From Microbacterium azadirachtae (lineage in GTDB: Bacteria > Actinomycetota > Actinomycetes > Actinomycetales > Microbacteriaceae): a stretch of DNA of 64,000 nt. The DNA lies in NCBI RefSeq assembly GCF_000956545.1, contig NZ_JYIT01000086.1:62001-126000 (forward strand), read 5' to 3'. Positions within the stretch are counted from its first letter, which is position 1. Each line of letters begins with the position of its first letter. Of this stretch, positions 30,465 to 40,134 are shown piece by piece. The position numbers and the translations under genes are program-made. Below the pieces are notes generated by a model. It worked only from the letters and a program-made list of their open reading frames with translations, was not told the DNA's origin and did no database searches.

Positions 30465-31378
30465 CCTCCGTCGCCGGGATGCCGGTCATGCCGGATTCCG
30501 GCGCACCGGGTCCGCGCGGCCGTCTCGACCGCGCGGCCTGGACCGAGCGCGCGGAGGCCCATGCCGCGCGCGCCGACGCGTTGACCGCCGAGCATCGCGC
30601 ACGGCAGGCGCGGCGGGAGAAGCACCCGGTGCACGACTTCCTCTTCACCTATTACGGCTACAAGCCGGGTCAGCTGCGCCGGTGGCACCCGGGAGCGGGC
30701 GTGACGCTCGAGGACGCGCCGGAGCGGGCCGCATGGCGCTGGTACTCCCCCGCCCCGGGATCCGAGGCGCTCGCGCCCGACGCCGCGGCGTACGCGGCGG
30801 AGAAGCCGGAGCTCGCGCGCCTCGTGCGCCTGATGCTGGCGCGCACCGCGGCGCGCCCCGGCCAGTTCGGCTGCTTCGGCCTGCACGAGTGGGCAATGGT
30901 CTATCGCACGCCGGAGCACCGCCACGAGGTCCCGCTGCGCCTCGGGCAGGCCGGAACCGACGCCGTGGTCGAGCAGGGCGAGTTGCGCTGCACGCACATC
31001 GACGCGTACCGCTTCTTCACGCCCGAGGCGGTGCCGCGCAACCGCCTCGCCCCGACCCGTGAGAGCCAGCCGCACCTGGAGCAGCCGGGGTGTTTGCACG
31101 CCGGGATGGACGTGTACAAGTGGGCCATGAAGCTCGGCCCGCTCGTGCCGGGCGAGCTGCTGCTGGACGCGTTCGAGCTGGCCCGGGACATCCGGATCCT
31201 GGACATGGAGGCGGCACCCTACGACCTCTCGGACTGGGGAGTCGAACCGGTGCGCATCGAGACGGCGGAGGGCAAGGCCGAGTACGTGCGCCGTCAGCGG
31301 GGATTCGCCGAGCGGGGCAACGACCTGCGGATGCGGATCCTCGACGCCTGGGGCCCCGCTCCGCTCCCCGCGTCCTGA
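30461..31378 (+). CDS. Conserved protein of unknown function coupled to the App1-like gene
   Basis: A 305-residue cytoplasmic protein. The family is not recognised with confidence. It is rich in charged residues at the N-terminus, then has HPVHDFLFTYYGYKPGQLRRWHPG, GCFGLHEWAMVYRTPEHRHEVPLRLG, CTHIDAYRFFTPEAVPRN and QPGCLHAGMDVYKWAMKLGP, with several conserved-looking His, Cys and Trp. Similar actinobacterial proteins are sometimes named 3-methyladenine DNA glycosylase, but no helix-hairpin-helix glycosylase motif is visible. The ATG overlaps the stop of the upstream DUF2183 gene. Confidence 0.72.
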   Translation: MTSVAGMPVMPDSGAPGPRGRLDRAAWTERAEAHAARADALTAEHRARQARREKHPVHDFLFTYYGYKPGQLRRWHPGAGVTLEDAPERAAWRWYSPAPGSEALAPDAAAYAAEKPELARLVRLMLARTAARPGQFGCFGLHEWAMVYRTPEHRHEVPLRLGQAGTDAVVEQGELRCTHIDAYRFFTPEAVPRNRLAPTRESQPHLEQPGCLHAGMDVYKWAMKLGPLVPGELLLDAFELARDIRILDMEAAPYDLSDWGVEPVRIETAEGKAEYVRRQRGFAERGNDLRMRILDAWGPAPLPAS

Positions 31379-31405
31379 GCGAGCCGCCGGCGCGCCGAAG
31401 GACGC

Positions 31406-32611
31406 TCAGCGCGGGTGCTGATCCGCGATCTGCAGGCGAAGGGCGACCGTGTGCGACGCCGCCTCGGCGAGCCGCTCCTTCGGCAGCCCGCCGCCGTGCA
31501 CGGCGGCCGTCACACCGTCGGCGATCCGCCGTGCCGTGTCGGGTCCGGCACCGTCGAGGGCGAGCACGAGATCGCTGCCGGCCGCGATCGAGCGGACCGC
31601 GTCGGCCACCTCATCGGCATACGCGGGATCCCCCGAGTCGACCAGCATGTCGAGGTCGTCGGTCACGATCACTCCGTGGAAGCCCAGGTCGTCGCGCAGG
31701 ATCCGGTGCCAACGGGGCGAGAGCGAGGCCGGCTGCGCGTCGACGGCGGTGTAGGCGAGATGCCCCATCATGACCAGGGGCGCCCCGGCCCTGATCCCGG
31801 CGAGGAACGGCGGCGCGACCTGTGCGCGCCAGGTCTCGAGATCCATCCCGGTGGCGGGGACCGCGTGGTGCGAGTCGCCCTCCACCGCACCGTGGCCCGG
31901 GAAGTGCTTGAGCGTGCTGAGCACCGAGGGCGCCTCTCCTCGCACGGCCGCGTCGACGCGCTCCGCCGCCGAGGCCGGATCCGTCCCGAAGGAGCGGTCG
32001 TACATGAAGGAGTCCGGCCCCTCCGCCACATCGGCGACCACGCCGAAGTTCACCGAGACGCCCGCCTGGGCGAGCAGCGTCCCGCGTGCCGCGAACGCGG
32101 TGCCCGCCGCACTCGCCGGCTCCGACTTCAGCACGTCGGCCCCGGGCTCGGTGTCCCAGGGCAGCCGCACCACGTCCCCGCCCTCCTCGTCGGTCGCGAT
32201 CAGCGGAGGCAGCTGCGGATCGACGGTGAGCGCGGAGGTCACGGCGCGGAGCCCGTTCGGGGTGGGAGGAACGTTGCCTCCCATCAGGATGAAGCCGCCG
32301 AACCCTCCCGTCATCAGGGCGTGCAGCGTCGCGGGGTCGGTGCCCGCCGTGTTGCCCATCACCACGGCCGCCGCCTGCTGGGCGACGTCCATGCGGTCCA
32401 CGATCCGCCGGGCCCGCTCGTCGACGGACGGGACGGCCGTCGCGGCCGGGGTGGGCGATGCCGTGCGCTGCGCCGATGGGCTCGCACTCCCGGGCGCGCT
32501 CCCCGGAGAGGCGCACGACGCGACGAGGAGCAGAGCCCCGACGATGGCCCCTGCCGCGACGATGCGGCGACCGCGCCTGGGCTCGCCGGCCATGTCCGAT
32601 CGCCCCTGCAT
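31406..32611 (-). CDS. Glycoside hydrolase family 3 lipoprotein, beta-N-acetylhexosaminidase-like
   Basis: A surface lipoprotein of about 401 residues. The signal peptide ends in LVASC with Cys33 as lipid anchor, then a Ser/Pro/Ala linker and a GH3 barrel. The GH3 signature is KHFPGHGAVEGDSHHAVP with the catalytic His of the NagZ group, and the nucleophile Asp is in GVIVTDDLDM. NagZ-type enzymes remove N-acetylglucosamine from wall fragments. The start at ATG 32611 is set by a TAGGCT box 7 bases upstream, so a leaderless message is likely. ATG 32593 is possible; the open frame extends to 32680. Confidence 0.88.
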   Translation of the reverse strand: MQGRSDMAGEPRRGRRIVAAGAIVGALLLVASCASPGSAPGSASPSAQRTASPTPAATAVPSVDERARRIVDRMDVAQQAAAVVMGNTAGTDPATLHALMTGGFGGFILMGGNVPPTPNGLRAVTSALTVDPQLPPLIATDEEGGDVVRLPWDTEPGADVLKSEPASAAGTAFAARGTLLAQAGVSVNFGVVADVAEGPDSFMYDRSFGTDPASAAERVDAAVRGEAPSVLSTLKHFPGHGAVEGDSHHAVPATGMDLETWRAQVAPPFLAGIRAGAPLVMMGHLAYTAVDAQPASLSPRWHRILRDDLGFHGVIVTDDLDMLVDSGDPAYADEVADAVRSIAAGSDLVLALDGAGPDTARRIADGVTAAVHGGGLPKERLAEAASHTVALRLQIADQHPR

Positions 32612-32618
32612 GCCTTCC

Positions 32619-32624
32619 AGCCTA
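32619..32624 (-). promoter_or_regulatory. Candidate -10 box of leaderless GH3 gene
   Basis: TAGGCT on the minus strand, 7 bases before ATG 32611. Confidence 0.5.
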
Positions 32625-32736
32625 TGCGGCTCGTCGGCACGCCATCGGGCGGGAGCCGTACGGTCTGGAGGGGGCGGCACGCCCGCGCGACGGCCGCCGC
32701 GCGGGCGGAAGCCGACAGGTTCTACGATTCTCTGTG

Positions 32737-34026
32737 ATGTCCCCTACCGAACCCGTCTCCGCGGATGTCGCGCTCGGCGATCTCGGAGCGCTGCTGCTCG
32801 ACTCCGGCGTCTCCGTCACCGACGTGCGCGGCACGCTGGAGCGCGCCCGCGACGCCGTCACCCCCGACACCGAGCTGGCCTTCGCGGTGCTCCCCGAGCA
32901 CGTGTTCGTGAGCCGCCCCGGAGTTCCGCGGGCGACCACCATCGCCGCCGGCGGCGGACCGGGTCTGACGTTCCGGCAGACCGCGCACGCATCGCTGCTC
33001 GCGCGCCGGCTCGAAGCGGGCCGGGTCACTCTGGATCAGGTCCCGGCACACATCGCCCACATCCGCGGCCTCGAGCGCCGTCATCCGGTGCTGCAGACGG
33101 CTCTCGGCGGGGCGCTCCTGTCCGCGGGGCTCGCGGTGCTGTTCCGCTGTCCGTGGTGGGCGGTCGTGCTGGCGCTGCTCGTGGGCGCGCTCGTGGCGTC
33201 GATCGTCCTCATCACCGAGCGCATCCGCGCCGCCGCCGCCGTGATCCCGTTCGTGGCATCGCTGATCTCGACGCTCGTCGTCGGAGTGGTCGCCGACCGG
33301 CTCGACTTCGGCGCGGTGCCCCTCTTCGCCGTCTGCGCTCCCGTGGCGCTGCTGGTCCCCGGGGCGCTCATCACGAACGCGCTGCTGGAGCTCACCGCCG
33401 CCGACATCGTCACCGGCGCCTCGCGGCTCGTCTACGGGCTGATCATGCTCACGTTCATGGCGGCGGGGATCTTCACCGGCGCCGCCGCGACCGGGCTCCG
33501 CGTCGATCCGCATTCTGCGGCGCTGGTGGGCGAGACGTCGCTCGTCACCGGCCACGGCGGATGGGAGGCCGTACCCCCTCTGGCCGGGAGCTGGATCGGG
33601 GTCGTGGTGCTCGCGATCGGGATCGGCCTGAGCTTCGGATCCGGCTTCCGGCTCACCATCGCGACCGTGATCGTGATGATCTGCACCTATGCGGCGCTGA
33701 TGCTGCTCAGCCCCTTCACGGGCAGCACCGTCGCCACCGGCATCACCGCCGGCCTGCTCTTCTTCGCCGCCCGCGTGCTGGAGAGGGTGACGCTGGCCGT
33801 CCCCGCGACCGTGTCGTTCCAGCCCGCGTTCCTGCTGCTCGTGCCGGGGACCGTGGGACTGGTCGCGCTCGCCTCCTTCGACGCCGCCGCTCTCGCCGCC
33901 GCGCCGATGATCTTCATCAGCCTGTGCATCGGCACGAAGGTGGGTGCCCTCCTCGCGGATCTGCTGCGCGTCACGCGCCCCGTGTCGCCGTCGACCGCGA
34001 CGGGCTCGATCCGCATCATCCGCTGA
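32737..34026 (+). CDS. ThrE-type threonine/serine exporter
   Basis: A 429-residue membrane protein of the ThrE family. The soluble N-terminal domain (about 1-115) contains GALLLDSGVSVTDVRGTLERA and the conserved TFRQTAHASLLARRLEAG, and ten or so membrane helices follow, with the central VPGALITNALLELTAADIVTGASRLVYG. The Corynebacterium homologue exports threonine and serine by proton-driven antiport; the substrate here is inferred. A TACGAT box ends 8 bases before the ATG, which again suggests a very short or absent leader. Confidence 0.87.
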   Translation: MSPTEPVSADVALGDLGALLLDSGVSVTDVRGTLERARDAVTPDTELAFAVLPEHVFVSRPGVPRATTIAAGGGPGLTFRQTAHASLLARRLEAGRVTLDQVPAHIAHIRGLERRHPVLQTALGGALLSAGLAVLFRCPWWAVVLALLVGALVASIVLITERIRAAAAVIPFVASLISTLVVGVVADRLDFGAVPLFAVCAPVALLVPGALITNALLELTAADIVTGASRLVYGLIMLTFMAAGIFTGAAATGLRVDPHSAALVGETSLVTGHGGWEAVPPLAGSWIGVVVLAIGIGLSFGSGFRLTIATVIVMICTYAALMLLSPFTGSTVATGITAGLLFFAARVLERVTLAVPATVSFQPAFLLLVPGTVGLVALASFDAAALAAAPMIFISLCIGTKVGALLADLLRVTRPVSPSTATGSIRIIR

Positions 34027-34040
34027 GCGACCGGGATCCG

Positions 34041-35111
34041 CTACCGGACGTCGGCCGCGACCCGCGAGCGCGTGAGGAACTGACGCACGCCCCGGGCCGC
34101 CGTGCGTCCGGCACGGTTCGCACCGATCGTGCTGGCCGAGGGCCCGTAGCCCACCAGCTGGATCCGCGGATCCTTGACGGCGGTCGTCCCTCGACCCCCG
34201 TGGTCGAGCTGGATCCCGCCGAGCTCGCTGCGCAGGTGCAGCGGGGCCAGATGGCCGATCGCGGGCCGGAAACCCGTGGCCCACAGGATCGCGTCCACCC
34301 GTTCGAAGGAGCCGTCCGCCCAGCGCACGCCGTCCGGTTCGATGCGCGCGAACATCGGCCGCCGCGCGTCGTAGACTCCGAGGCGCGCCGCCTCCTGCTC
34401 CTGCGGCCTCAGCATCAGGCCGGTCACGCTCACCACGCTCTGCGGAGCCAGCCCCTGCGCGACCCGCTGCTCCACGAGGGCGACCGCGGCCGCCCCCGCC
34501 TCAGGCGTGAAGTCGTCGGTCCGCCAGACCGGCGGCCGGCGTGTCGCCCAGACGACGTCGGCGATCGGCGCGAGCGCACCCAGGAACTGCACCGCGGACG
34601 CTCCGCCGCCGACGACGAGCACCCGCTTGCCGCGGAAGTGCTCCGGGCCCGGATAGTCGACAGTGTGGAACTGCTCGCCCAGGAACGTCTCCATGCCCGG
34701 GTAGTGCGGGACGAACGGCTGCGTCCAGGTCCCGGTCGCGTTCACGAGCGTGCGCGTCCGCCACTCGCCCTCGGTCGCGTGCACCAGGAGGACGCCGTCC
34801 TCGTCGGTCACGCGGTCCACGTGCACCGGCCGGAGCACGGGCAGCTCGTGCTCGCGCTCGTACTCCGCGAAGTACGAGGGCACCGCGCGGTTGGCGTGCG
34901 CCGTGGTGCGCGGGGGCGGGACGGCTCCCGGCAGCTCCGCGACGCCGTGCACGTCCTGCATGGTGAGCGCGTCCCAGCGGTGCTGCCAGGCGCCTCCCGG
35001 CGCGTCGTCCGCGTCGAGCACGAGGTGCGGGATACCGAGCCGGCGCAGATGGTACGAGCTCGACAGGCCCGCTTGCCCTGCGCCGATCACGATGCTGTCG
35101 AGGATGTCCAC
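34041..35111 (-). CDS. FAD-dependent flavin monooxygenase-like oxidoreductase
   Basis: A 356-residue flavoprotein. The FAD dinucleotide site GAGQAG is at the N-terminus (IVIGAGQAGLSSSYHLRRLG), the NADPH site GGGASA in VLVVGGGASAVQFLG, and the late motif ILWATGFRPAIGHL matches the flavin-containing monooxygenase/CzcO group. The substrate is unknown. The start is taken as GTG 35111 because residues before it do not match the family. It begins 35 bases after the GlxA-type regulator gene on the same strand, so it may belong to that transcript. Confidence 0.83.
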   Translation of the reverse strand: MDILDSIVIGAGQAGLSSSYHLRRLGIPHLVLDADDAPGGAWQHRWDALTMQDVHGVAELPGAVPPPRTTAHANRAVPSYFAEYEREHELPVLRPVHVDRVTDEDGVLLVHATEGEWRTRTLVNATGTWTQPFVPHYPGMETFLGEQFHTVDYPGPEHFRGKRVLVVGGGASAVQFLGALAPIADVVWATRRPPVWRTDDFTPEAGAAAVALVEQRVAQGLAPQSVVSVTGLMLRPQEQEAARLGVYDARRPMFARIEPDGVRWADGSFERVDAILWATGFRPAIGHLAPLHLRSELGGIQLDHGGRGTTAVKDPRIQLVGYGPSASTIGANRAGRTAARGVRQFLTRSRVAADVR

Positions 35112-35146
35112 GGGCTGTGCAACGCCCGGAATGCGGCGCCTGTTCC

Positions 35147-36166
35147 CTAGTGCGCCGCGACGAGGTCGCGTTCGGGCGTCGCCGCGATGGTCTCGAGCAT
35201 CTCCGCGACCTCGCAGGCGTACGACCGGCGGTAGGCGCTCGGCGCGATGCCCACCTCGCGGGTGAAGTGATGGCGGAAGAGCGTGGCGCTGCCGAAGCCG
35301 CACGACGCGGCGATCTCCTCGATCGACGCGTCCGTGGTCTCGAGCGCCAGGCGCGCCTGCAGCACCCGCTGCGAGGCCAGCCACTGCATCGGCGTCACGC
35401 CCGTCTCCGCCACGAAGCGGCGCGCGAAGGTCCGGCTCGACATGTGCGCACGCTGGGCGAGCGCGGCCACGGAGTGCGCCTCCGCGAGCCGGTCCTCCAT
35501 GTAGGCGAGAACGTCGCCCAGAGCGTCCGAGGACACCTGGGGCACCGGCCGCTCGATGTACTGCCGCTGCCCGCCGTCCCGCTGCGGGGGCACCACCATG
35601 TTCCGCGCGATGACGTTCGCGATCGCGCTGCCGAGCTCCCGGCGCACGAGGTGCAGGCTCGCGTCGATGCCGGCGGCGGTGCCGGCGCTGGTGACGAGGT
35701 CGCCGTCGTCGACGAACAGCACGTCAGGATCCACCCGCGCGGTCGGATACCGGCGCTGAAGCTCCTCGGCGTACCGCCAGTGCGTCGTGCACGGGCGCCC
35801 GTCGAGCAAGCCGGCGGCTCCGAGCATGAAAGCGCCCGAGCAGGCGCTGAGCAGGATCGCGCCCCGATCCGCCGCGCGGCGGAGGGCCTCGAGCAGTTCT
35901 TCCGGGTACTCCTCGGCGGGCCGGACCTGCGCGGCGGGGACCGCGATGACGTCGGCGTGCTCCATCGCCTCCAGGCCGTAGGCGGGAATGACCTGGGCGC
36001 CCACCTGCGTGGTGACCGGGCGATCTGCCTCGAGACCGCAGACGCGGAAGTCGAACGCGGGGACGTCGGAGTAGACGCTCCGATCCAGGCCGAACACCTC
36101 GCTCAGGAGGCCGAACTCGAAGGCGGCGAGACCGTCGATGACAGGAAGCGTGATGCTGTGCAGCAT
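35147..36166 (-). CDS. GlxA-type AraC-family regulator with DJ-1/PfpI domain
   Basis: A 339-residue transcription factor. The N-terminal half is a DJ-1/PfpI-like amidotransferase fold with the elbow LLSACSGAFMLGAAGLLDG, containing a Cys at the usual site. The C-terminal half is an AraC domain with two helix-turn-helices (VAALAQRAHMSSRTFARRF and IEEIAASCGFGSATLFRHHF). GlxA-type regulators sense small metabolites. TACGCT lies 6 bases before the ATG (leaderless). It probably controls the following flavin monooxygenase gene and/or itself. Confidence 0.9.
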   Translation of the reverse strand: MLHSITLPVIDGLAAFEFGLLSEVFGLDRSVYSDVPAFDFRVCGLEADRPVTTQVGAQVIPAYGLEAMEHADVIAVPAAQVRPAEEYPEELLEALRRAADRGAILLSACSGAFMLGAAGLLDGRPCTTHWRYAEELQRRYPTARVDPDVLFVDDGDLVTSAGTAAGIDASLHLVRRELGSAIANVIARNMVVPPQRDGGQRQYIERPVPQVSSDALGDVLAYMEDRLAEAHSVAALAQRAHMSSRTFARRFVAETGVTPMQWLASQRVLQARLALETTDASIEEIAASCGFGSATLFRHHFTREVGIAPSAYRRSYACEVAEMLETIAATPERDLVAAH

Positions 36167-36172
36167 GCGACC

Positions 36173-36178
36173 AGCGTA
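36173..36178 (-). promoter_or_regulatory. Candidate -10 box of leaderless GlxA-type regulator gene
   Basis: TACGCT on the minus strand, 6 bases before ATG 36166. Confidence 0.45.
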
Positions 36179-36251
36179 GTGGCTGGATCTTTATGACGAA
36201 AGTCTTTCCGCCACCTGGTGGCAGGAAATGCACGCTCGTACCTTTAGAGCC

Positions 36252-36470
36252 ATGACTGAGACCACAGCTTCGCACACGTCCTTCCGGAGCCTGAACCGCG
36301 CGCACGCCGGCGCTCGCTCCGTCCCCCAGCCCACGTCCACACGCCGCGTGCGGATCGGATTGCCGATCTGGCTCCCCCGCGCGATCCTGCAGCGCGGCGG
36401 CATCGCGACCCGCGACGACGTACGCGCCCTCCGCGACCTGGAGGCCGCCCGCGACCGCAGCGACTGGTGA
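36252..36470 (+). CDS. Small basic hypothetical protein
   Basis: A possible 72-residue protein, Arg-rich, with no membrane segment or recognised domain. The middle reads RVRIGLPIWLPRAILQRGG and the end VRALRDLEAARDRSDW, which could form a helix. It is divergent from the GlxA-type regulator and its stop lies 11 bases from the convergent end of the lanthipeptide operon. ATG 36252 has no strong ribosome site, and ATG 36228 is also in frame. Codon use is GC-rich like the core genome, unlike the following island, so this may mark the island's left border. Coding status is likely but not certain. Confidence 0.5.
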   Translation: MTETTASHTSFRSLNRAHAGARSVPQPTSTRRVRIGLPIWLPRAILQRGGIATRDDVRALRDLEAARDRSDW

Positions 36471-36481
36471 GGAAGTCGTAG

Positions 36482-38209
36482 TCAGGCACGAACGTTCTGC
36501 TGCGCGGCGAGGTCGCGGTACAGATCATTCCTGTCCATCAGCTCGTCGTGTGTTCCAGCGTCCACGATGCTGCCACGATCGATGACCACAATCTTGTCGA
36601 AGTGGCGCACTTCGGCGAGTCGGTGGGACGCCATTACGACAGTCTTCTCGCGTGCACGATCACGAACCAGTGAAGACAGTCGTTCCGCGGAGATGACGTC
36701 CAAGCTCGATGTCGGTTCATCCAGCAGCAAGACACTGCGGCCGGAGAGGAGAGCTCGCGCAACCCCCAGCCGTTGCCGCTCACCGCCGGACAGATTGTTC
36801 CCGGACGCTGTTAGCTGACGGTCGAGCACGTCTGCATCGCGGTCGACGAACAAGCCAACGTCCTGCAGCGCTTGGCGAAGCACATCGTCCGGCAGTCCGC
36901 GCTGCTCGATATCCAGATTCTCACGCACAGTGCCGCCTAGCGGTGGTGAGTTCTGCGGCACCCATGCCAAGCGGTCACGGTAGTCGGTCAATGAAATGTC
37001 CCGCGCTGCGACACCGTGCAGCCGCACGCTTCCGCTGCTCGGCTCATAGAACCGTTCAAGGAGCGCAAAGATCGTGGACTTCCCTGACCCGGACGGCCCG
37101 ACGAGTGCGACGTGTTCACCCCGGCGAATGGTGAGGTTGAGCGGGCCGATGCCGGTCACATCTCCGACGGACGTGTGCGGGTACTCGAAAGTCACATGGT
37201 CCAACGCGAGCAACCGCTCCCCCGCGTCCACGCTCCCCCGCAGGGGTTCCGCCCGGTTTTCTCCCTCCGCGGCCGCCGAGGCGATCTCCTCGACGCGGTC
37301 GACGGCGGCGAGACCCGTCTGAATGCTGACGAACGTCGAACCCACCTGCGATACAGGCCCGACCATCATCATCAGGTACATCAGGAACGCTATGAGCTCA
37401 CCCAGCGACAAGGTGCCGTCAGCGACGCGGATGCCTCCTACTGCGAGAGTGACGATGAGGAGAGCTTGAGCGGCCAGGGTCATCACCGGTTGCATGTACG
37501 CACCCAGCCGCGCCAGCCGAACAGCGTTGTTCCTCACGTCACCGGCATCAGCAACGACAAGGGCGAGCTGCTGTTGGCTGACGCTGTAGGCGCGGATCAG
37601 CGGTAACGCGGTCAACGTGCGTTCAAAACTGCCGGAAAGTGTTGCCGTGGCGGCCTGTGTCTGCGCAGATGCCGCGCGCACCAGTCGCCCCATGACGGTG
37701 GAGAGCACGGTGGCAAAGACGGTGATCGCCAGCGAAAGCACGAACAGCACCGGGTCAATGGTTGCCATGAGGGTCGCGGCGACGACGAAGGTGACGACCG
37801 CAGCCAGCAGTTTGAAAACGCCTGTAGTGAGGACGGTCGATGATGCAGCCGTGTCAGAGACCATGCGGGAGAGGAACTCTCCCTGCGGCACACGCTGCAG
37901 GTGCACCATCGGCAGTGAGAGGATGCGTCCCGCCACACGAGTGCGCAACTGGAGTACGAGATCATGCGCGGTGCGCGCCAGAGCGTAGGACTCCACGCCG
38001 GCAAGGAGCGCCTGGGTGATCACCACCGCCGTCAGGATCAGCACCGCTGGCACCGAGACGGAGCCGGAGGTGAGGCCGTCGAACATCTGCTGCAGAAGGA
38101 GAGGCTGGGCAAGTCCCAAGCCCGCGCCAAGAAGCGACAACACGACCAGCGCGCCGAGTCGCCAGCGGTGGCGTCGGATGAACTCCCGGAGTGTGGCGCT
38201 TCGGATCAT
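36482..38209 (-). CDS. ABC exporter (fused membrane and ATPase domains) of the lanthipeptide cluster
   Basis: A 575-residue half-transporter of the MsbA/LanT-like exporter type without a peptidase domain. The six-helix membrane part (about 15-310) is followed by an ATPase with Walker A GPSGSGKST, Q-loop AWVPQNSPPL, signature LSGGERQR and Walker B VLLLDEPTSSLD. As a dimer it would export the modified peptide or its precursor. Because it lacks a C39 protease, leader removal must be done by another enzyme. Its ATG overlaps the FtsX-type gene stop (ATGA). It is the last gene of the operon. Confidence 0.9.
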   Translation of the reverse strand: MIRSATLREFIRRHRWRLGALVVLSLLGAGLGLAQPLLLQQMFDGLTSGSVSVPAVLILTAVVITQALLAGVESYALARTAHDLVLQLRTRVAGRILSLPMVHLQRVPQGEFLSRMVSDTAASSTVLTTGVFKLLAAVVTFVVAATLMATIDPVLFVLSLAITVFATVLSTVMGRLVRAASAQTQAATATLSGSFERTLTALPLIRAYSVSQQQLALVVADAGDVRNNAVRLARLGAYMQPVMTLAAQALLIVTLAVGGIRVADGTLSLGELIAFLMYLMMMVGPVSQVGSTFVSIQTGLAAVDRVEEIASAAAEGENRAEPLRGSVDAGERLLALDHVTFEYPHTSVGDVTGIGPLNLTIRRGEHVALVGPSGSGKSTIFALLERFYEPSSGSVRLHGVAARDISLTDYRDRLAWVPQNSPPLGGTVRENLDIEQRGLPDDVLRQALQDVGLFVDRDADVLDRQLTASGNNLSGGERQRLGVARALLSGRSVLLLDEPTSSLDVISAERLSSLVRDRAREKTVVMASHRLAEVRHFDKIVVIDRGSIVDAGTHDELMDRNDLYRDLAAQQNVRA

Positions 38210-40134
38210 CTTTTGGCCCTCCGAGTCGCGATGATTCCTGCGACGAGCACTGTGAGGGTGAACAGGCATGTCACTCCCACGAACGTGAGCGCGATGTCGC
38301 CCCACGGGATGGCGCCGAACGCGGTCGCCATCTGTTCCGGGTCTTGGGCGAGGTAACGCCACGCGATGAATGCGAATGCACCGGCAAGCAGCACGCCGCT
38401 GGAGACGATGAGGACGAGAGCCTCGGACAGCAACGTACCGACCGTGCGCAGACGAGAGATGCCGAGCAGGTTCAGCAAACGGAACTCGTCTCGCCGATTC
38501 AAGACGGACGCGGCGAGCCCCTGGATCATGGCGACGATGGTGAGGCCGTAGATGGTGCCGAACAAGGCGATGTTGCCGGTGGCGGCGTTGCTCTTACGAA
38601 GGGCGATTCGGGAGTCGATGAACTCCTTCTTCGACATCGTTGGGGCGTGGTCGTCGACGGAAGCGGCGATGCTCGCCACAGCGTGCTTGTCCGCTTTCAC
38701 GAACACGCGGATGTCCCATACCTCCGGGTCAAGTGTGCTCAGCATCTCCCAATCGATGAGCAGCCCTGTGTAGAGCCGGGATGTGACGACGGCGGCGATC
38801 GTGAGCGTCGTCGTGTTCCCGTTCGGGGCTTCCACCGTGACGGTGTCGCCGACCTCGTCACCTTCCCGGGTGGAGACGACGGCCCCGTGTCCGGCGCTGT
38901 CGAAGTCGCCGGACTTCGCTCCAGTATCGAAAATGCTCCGGTACGAGTCGAGGTCGACGAAATTGAATACGGTGAGGAAAGTGCCGTCAGCACGTCCCTT
39001 CTCGATGAGCCGCGTCGTCGACGCGGAGCGCATCGCCGCGTCGACACCCTGCTCGTCGACGATCCGCGCGACGATGCTGTCGGCTTCCTGGACGGTGGCA
39101 GGTTCGGCGATGAGGTCAGCGTCGAGCTGCGTCTCAAAGCTGGCTTGCATTGTGGCCTGATCAGGCCCAGCCCCAATGGCGAAACCGCCCATCACCGCCA
39201 TGAGGACGAGCAGCGGCAGGACGTTGGAAGCGAATCGTTGCGAATCCCGCCAGGCGCGCTGTGCGACGAGGACTCCGGAGCCTCCGATGAGCGGCCGGAG
39301 AACCCATCCCCAGGCGCGGGCGACGACGGGAACGAGGATCGGCGCGAGCGCTCCGAGTGGGAAGACGATGAGCAGCGGCACGATGATGGACGCGATGGGG
39401 TTCTCGCTGCCGGTGTCCGGCATGAAGATGAGGAAGGTGGCGAGTCCGATGACGGACCCACCCGCGACGATGACTCGGACGACGCTCATCCGCTTCGCGG
39501 GCGTACCGGTCGCGGATGCGGTAAGGGAAGCGAGGACGTCGTTCGTCTGCTTTGAACGCAGACTCAGCCAGGCGGCAACCATGGAGCAGAGGATCATCCC
39601 GGTCGCGACCGCGATCAATGTCAGGATGGGGAACCCGAAGTCCACCCGCAACGACTTGCCGAACACGCCCACATTCTGGAGGAGCAGGTAAAACGGATGG
39701 GCGAGGACGCCTCCGATGACGACGCTCGGCACGGCGACCATCGCCGCAAACACGAGCGCCTCGCCGGTGACCATGACGCGGACGCGAAGAACGCTGGCTC
39801 CTGCGAGGCGGAGCTGACCGAGCTCCCGCCGGCGCAGGGCGAGCATGTTCCGAAAGCCCAGGTAGACCAGGACGAGTGCAATCACCACGGTGGTGAAGCA
39901 CATGACTTGCAAGATGCCCTGCGACGCCTTCACCGCGGCGCGTACGACGCGCGCATCGAACTCGGACAATGCGCCGACCCGCAGCGCCTGTCCGCTCGCC
40001 AGTCCGGTGAACAGGACCATCTCCGCTGTGGCGACGACCGTAGCGATGCTCAAGAGGGCGGCAACACCTAGGTACGCCGAGCGATGCCGCCGAACGAACG
40101 CGACGGAAATGGGCAGCTGCTGAGCCGCGCTCAT
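38206..40134 (-). CDS. FtsX-like ABC transporter permease of the lanthipeptide cluster
   Basis: A 642-residue permease with two FtsX-type domains, one in each half (for example VYLGFRNMLALRRRELGQLRLAGAS and VLNRRDEFRLLNLLGISRLRTVG), separated by helices and a large extracytoplasmic region (about 330-500). This is the BceB/MacB-like layout used in antimicrobial peptide resistance or export. It pairs with the ATPase encoded just upstream, and both junctions in this gene set overlap by ATGA. A role in producer immunity or export of the lanthipeptide is inferred from position. Confidence 0.9.
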   Translation of the reverse strand: MSAAQQLPISVAFVRRHRSAYLGVAALLSIATVVATAEMVLFTGLASGQALRVGALSEFDARVVRAAVKASQGILQVMCFTTVVIALVLVYLGFRNMLALRRRELGQLRLAGASVLRVRVMVTGEALVFAAMVAVPSVVIGGVLAHPFYLLLQNVGVFGKSLRVDFGFPILTLIAVATGMILCSMVAAWLSLRSKQTNDVLASLTASATGTPAKRMSVVRVIVAGGSVIGLATFLIFMPDTGSENPIASIIVPLLIVFPLGALAPILVPVVARAWGWVLRPLIGGSGVLVAQRAWRDSQRFASNVLPLLVLMAVMGGFAIGAGPDQATMQASFETQLDADLIAEPATVQEADSIVARIVDEQGVDAAMRSASTTRLIEKGRADGTFLTVFNFVDLDSYRSIFDTGAKSGDFDSAGHGAVVSTREGDEVGDTVTVEAPNGNTTTLTIAAVVTSRLYTGLLIDWEMLSTLDPEVWDIRVFVKADKHAVASIAASVDDHAPTMSKKEFIDSRIALRKSNAATGNIALFGTIYGLTIVAMIQGLAASVLNRRDEFRLLNLLGISRLRTVGTLLSEALVLIVSSGVLLAGAFAFIAWRYLAQDPEQMATAFGAIPWGDIALTFVGVTCLFTLTVLVAGIIATRRAKR

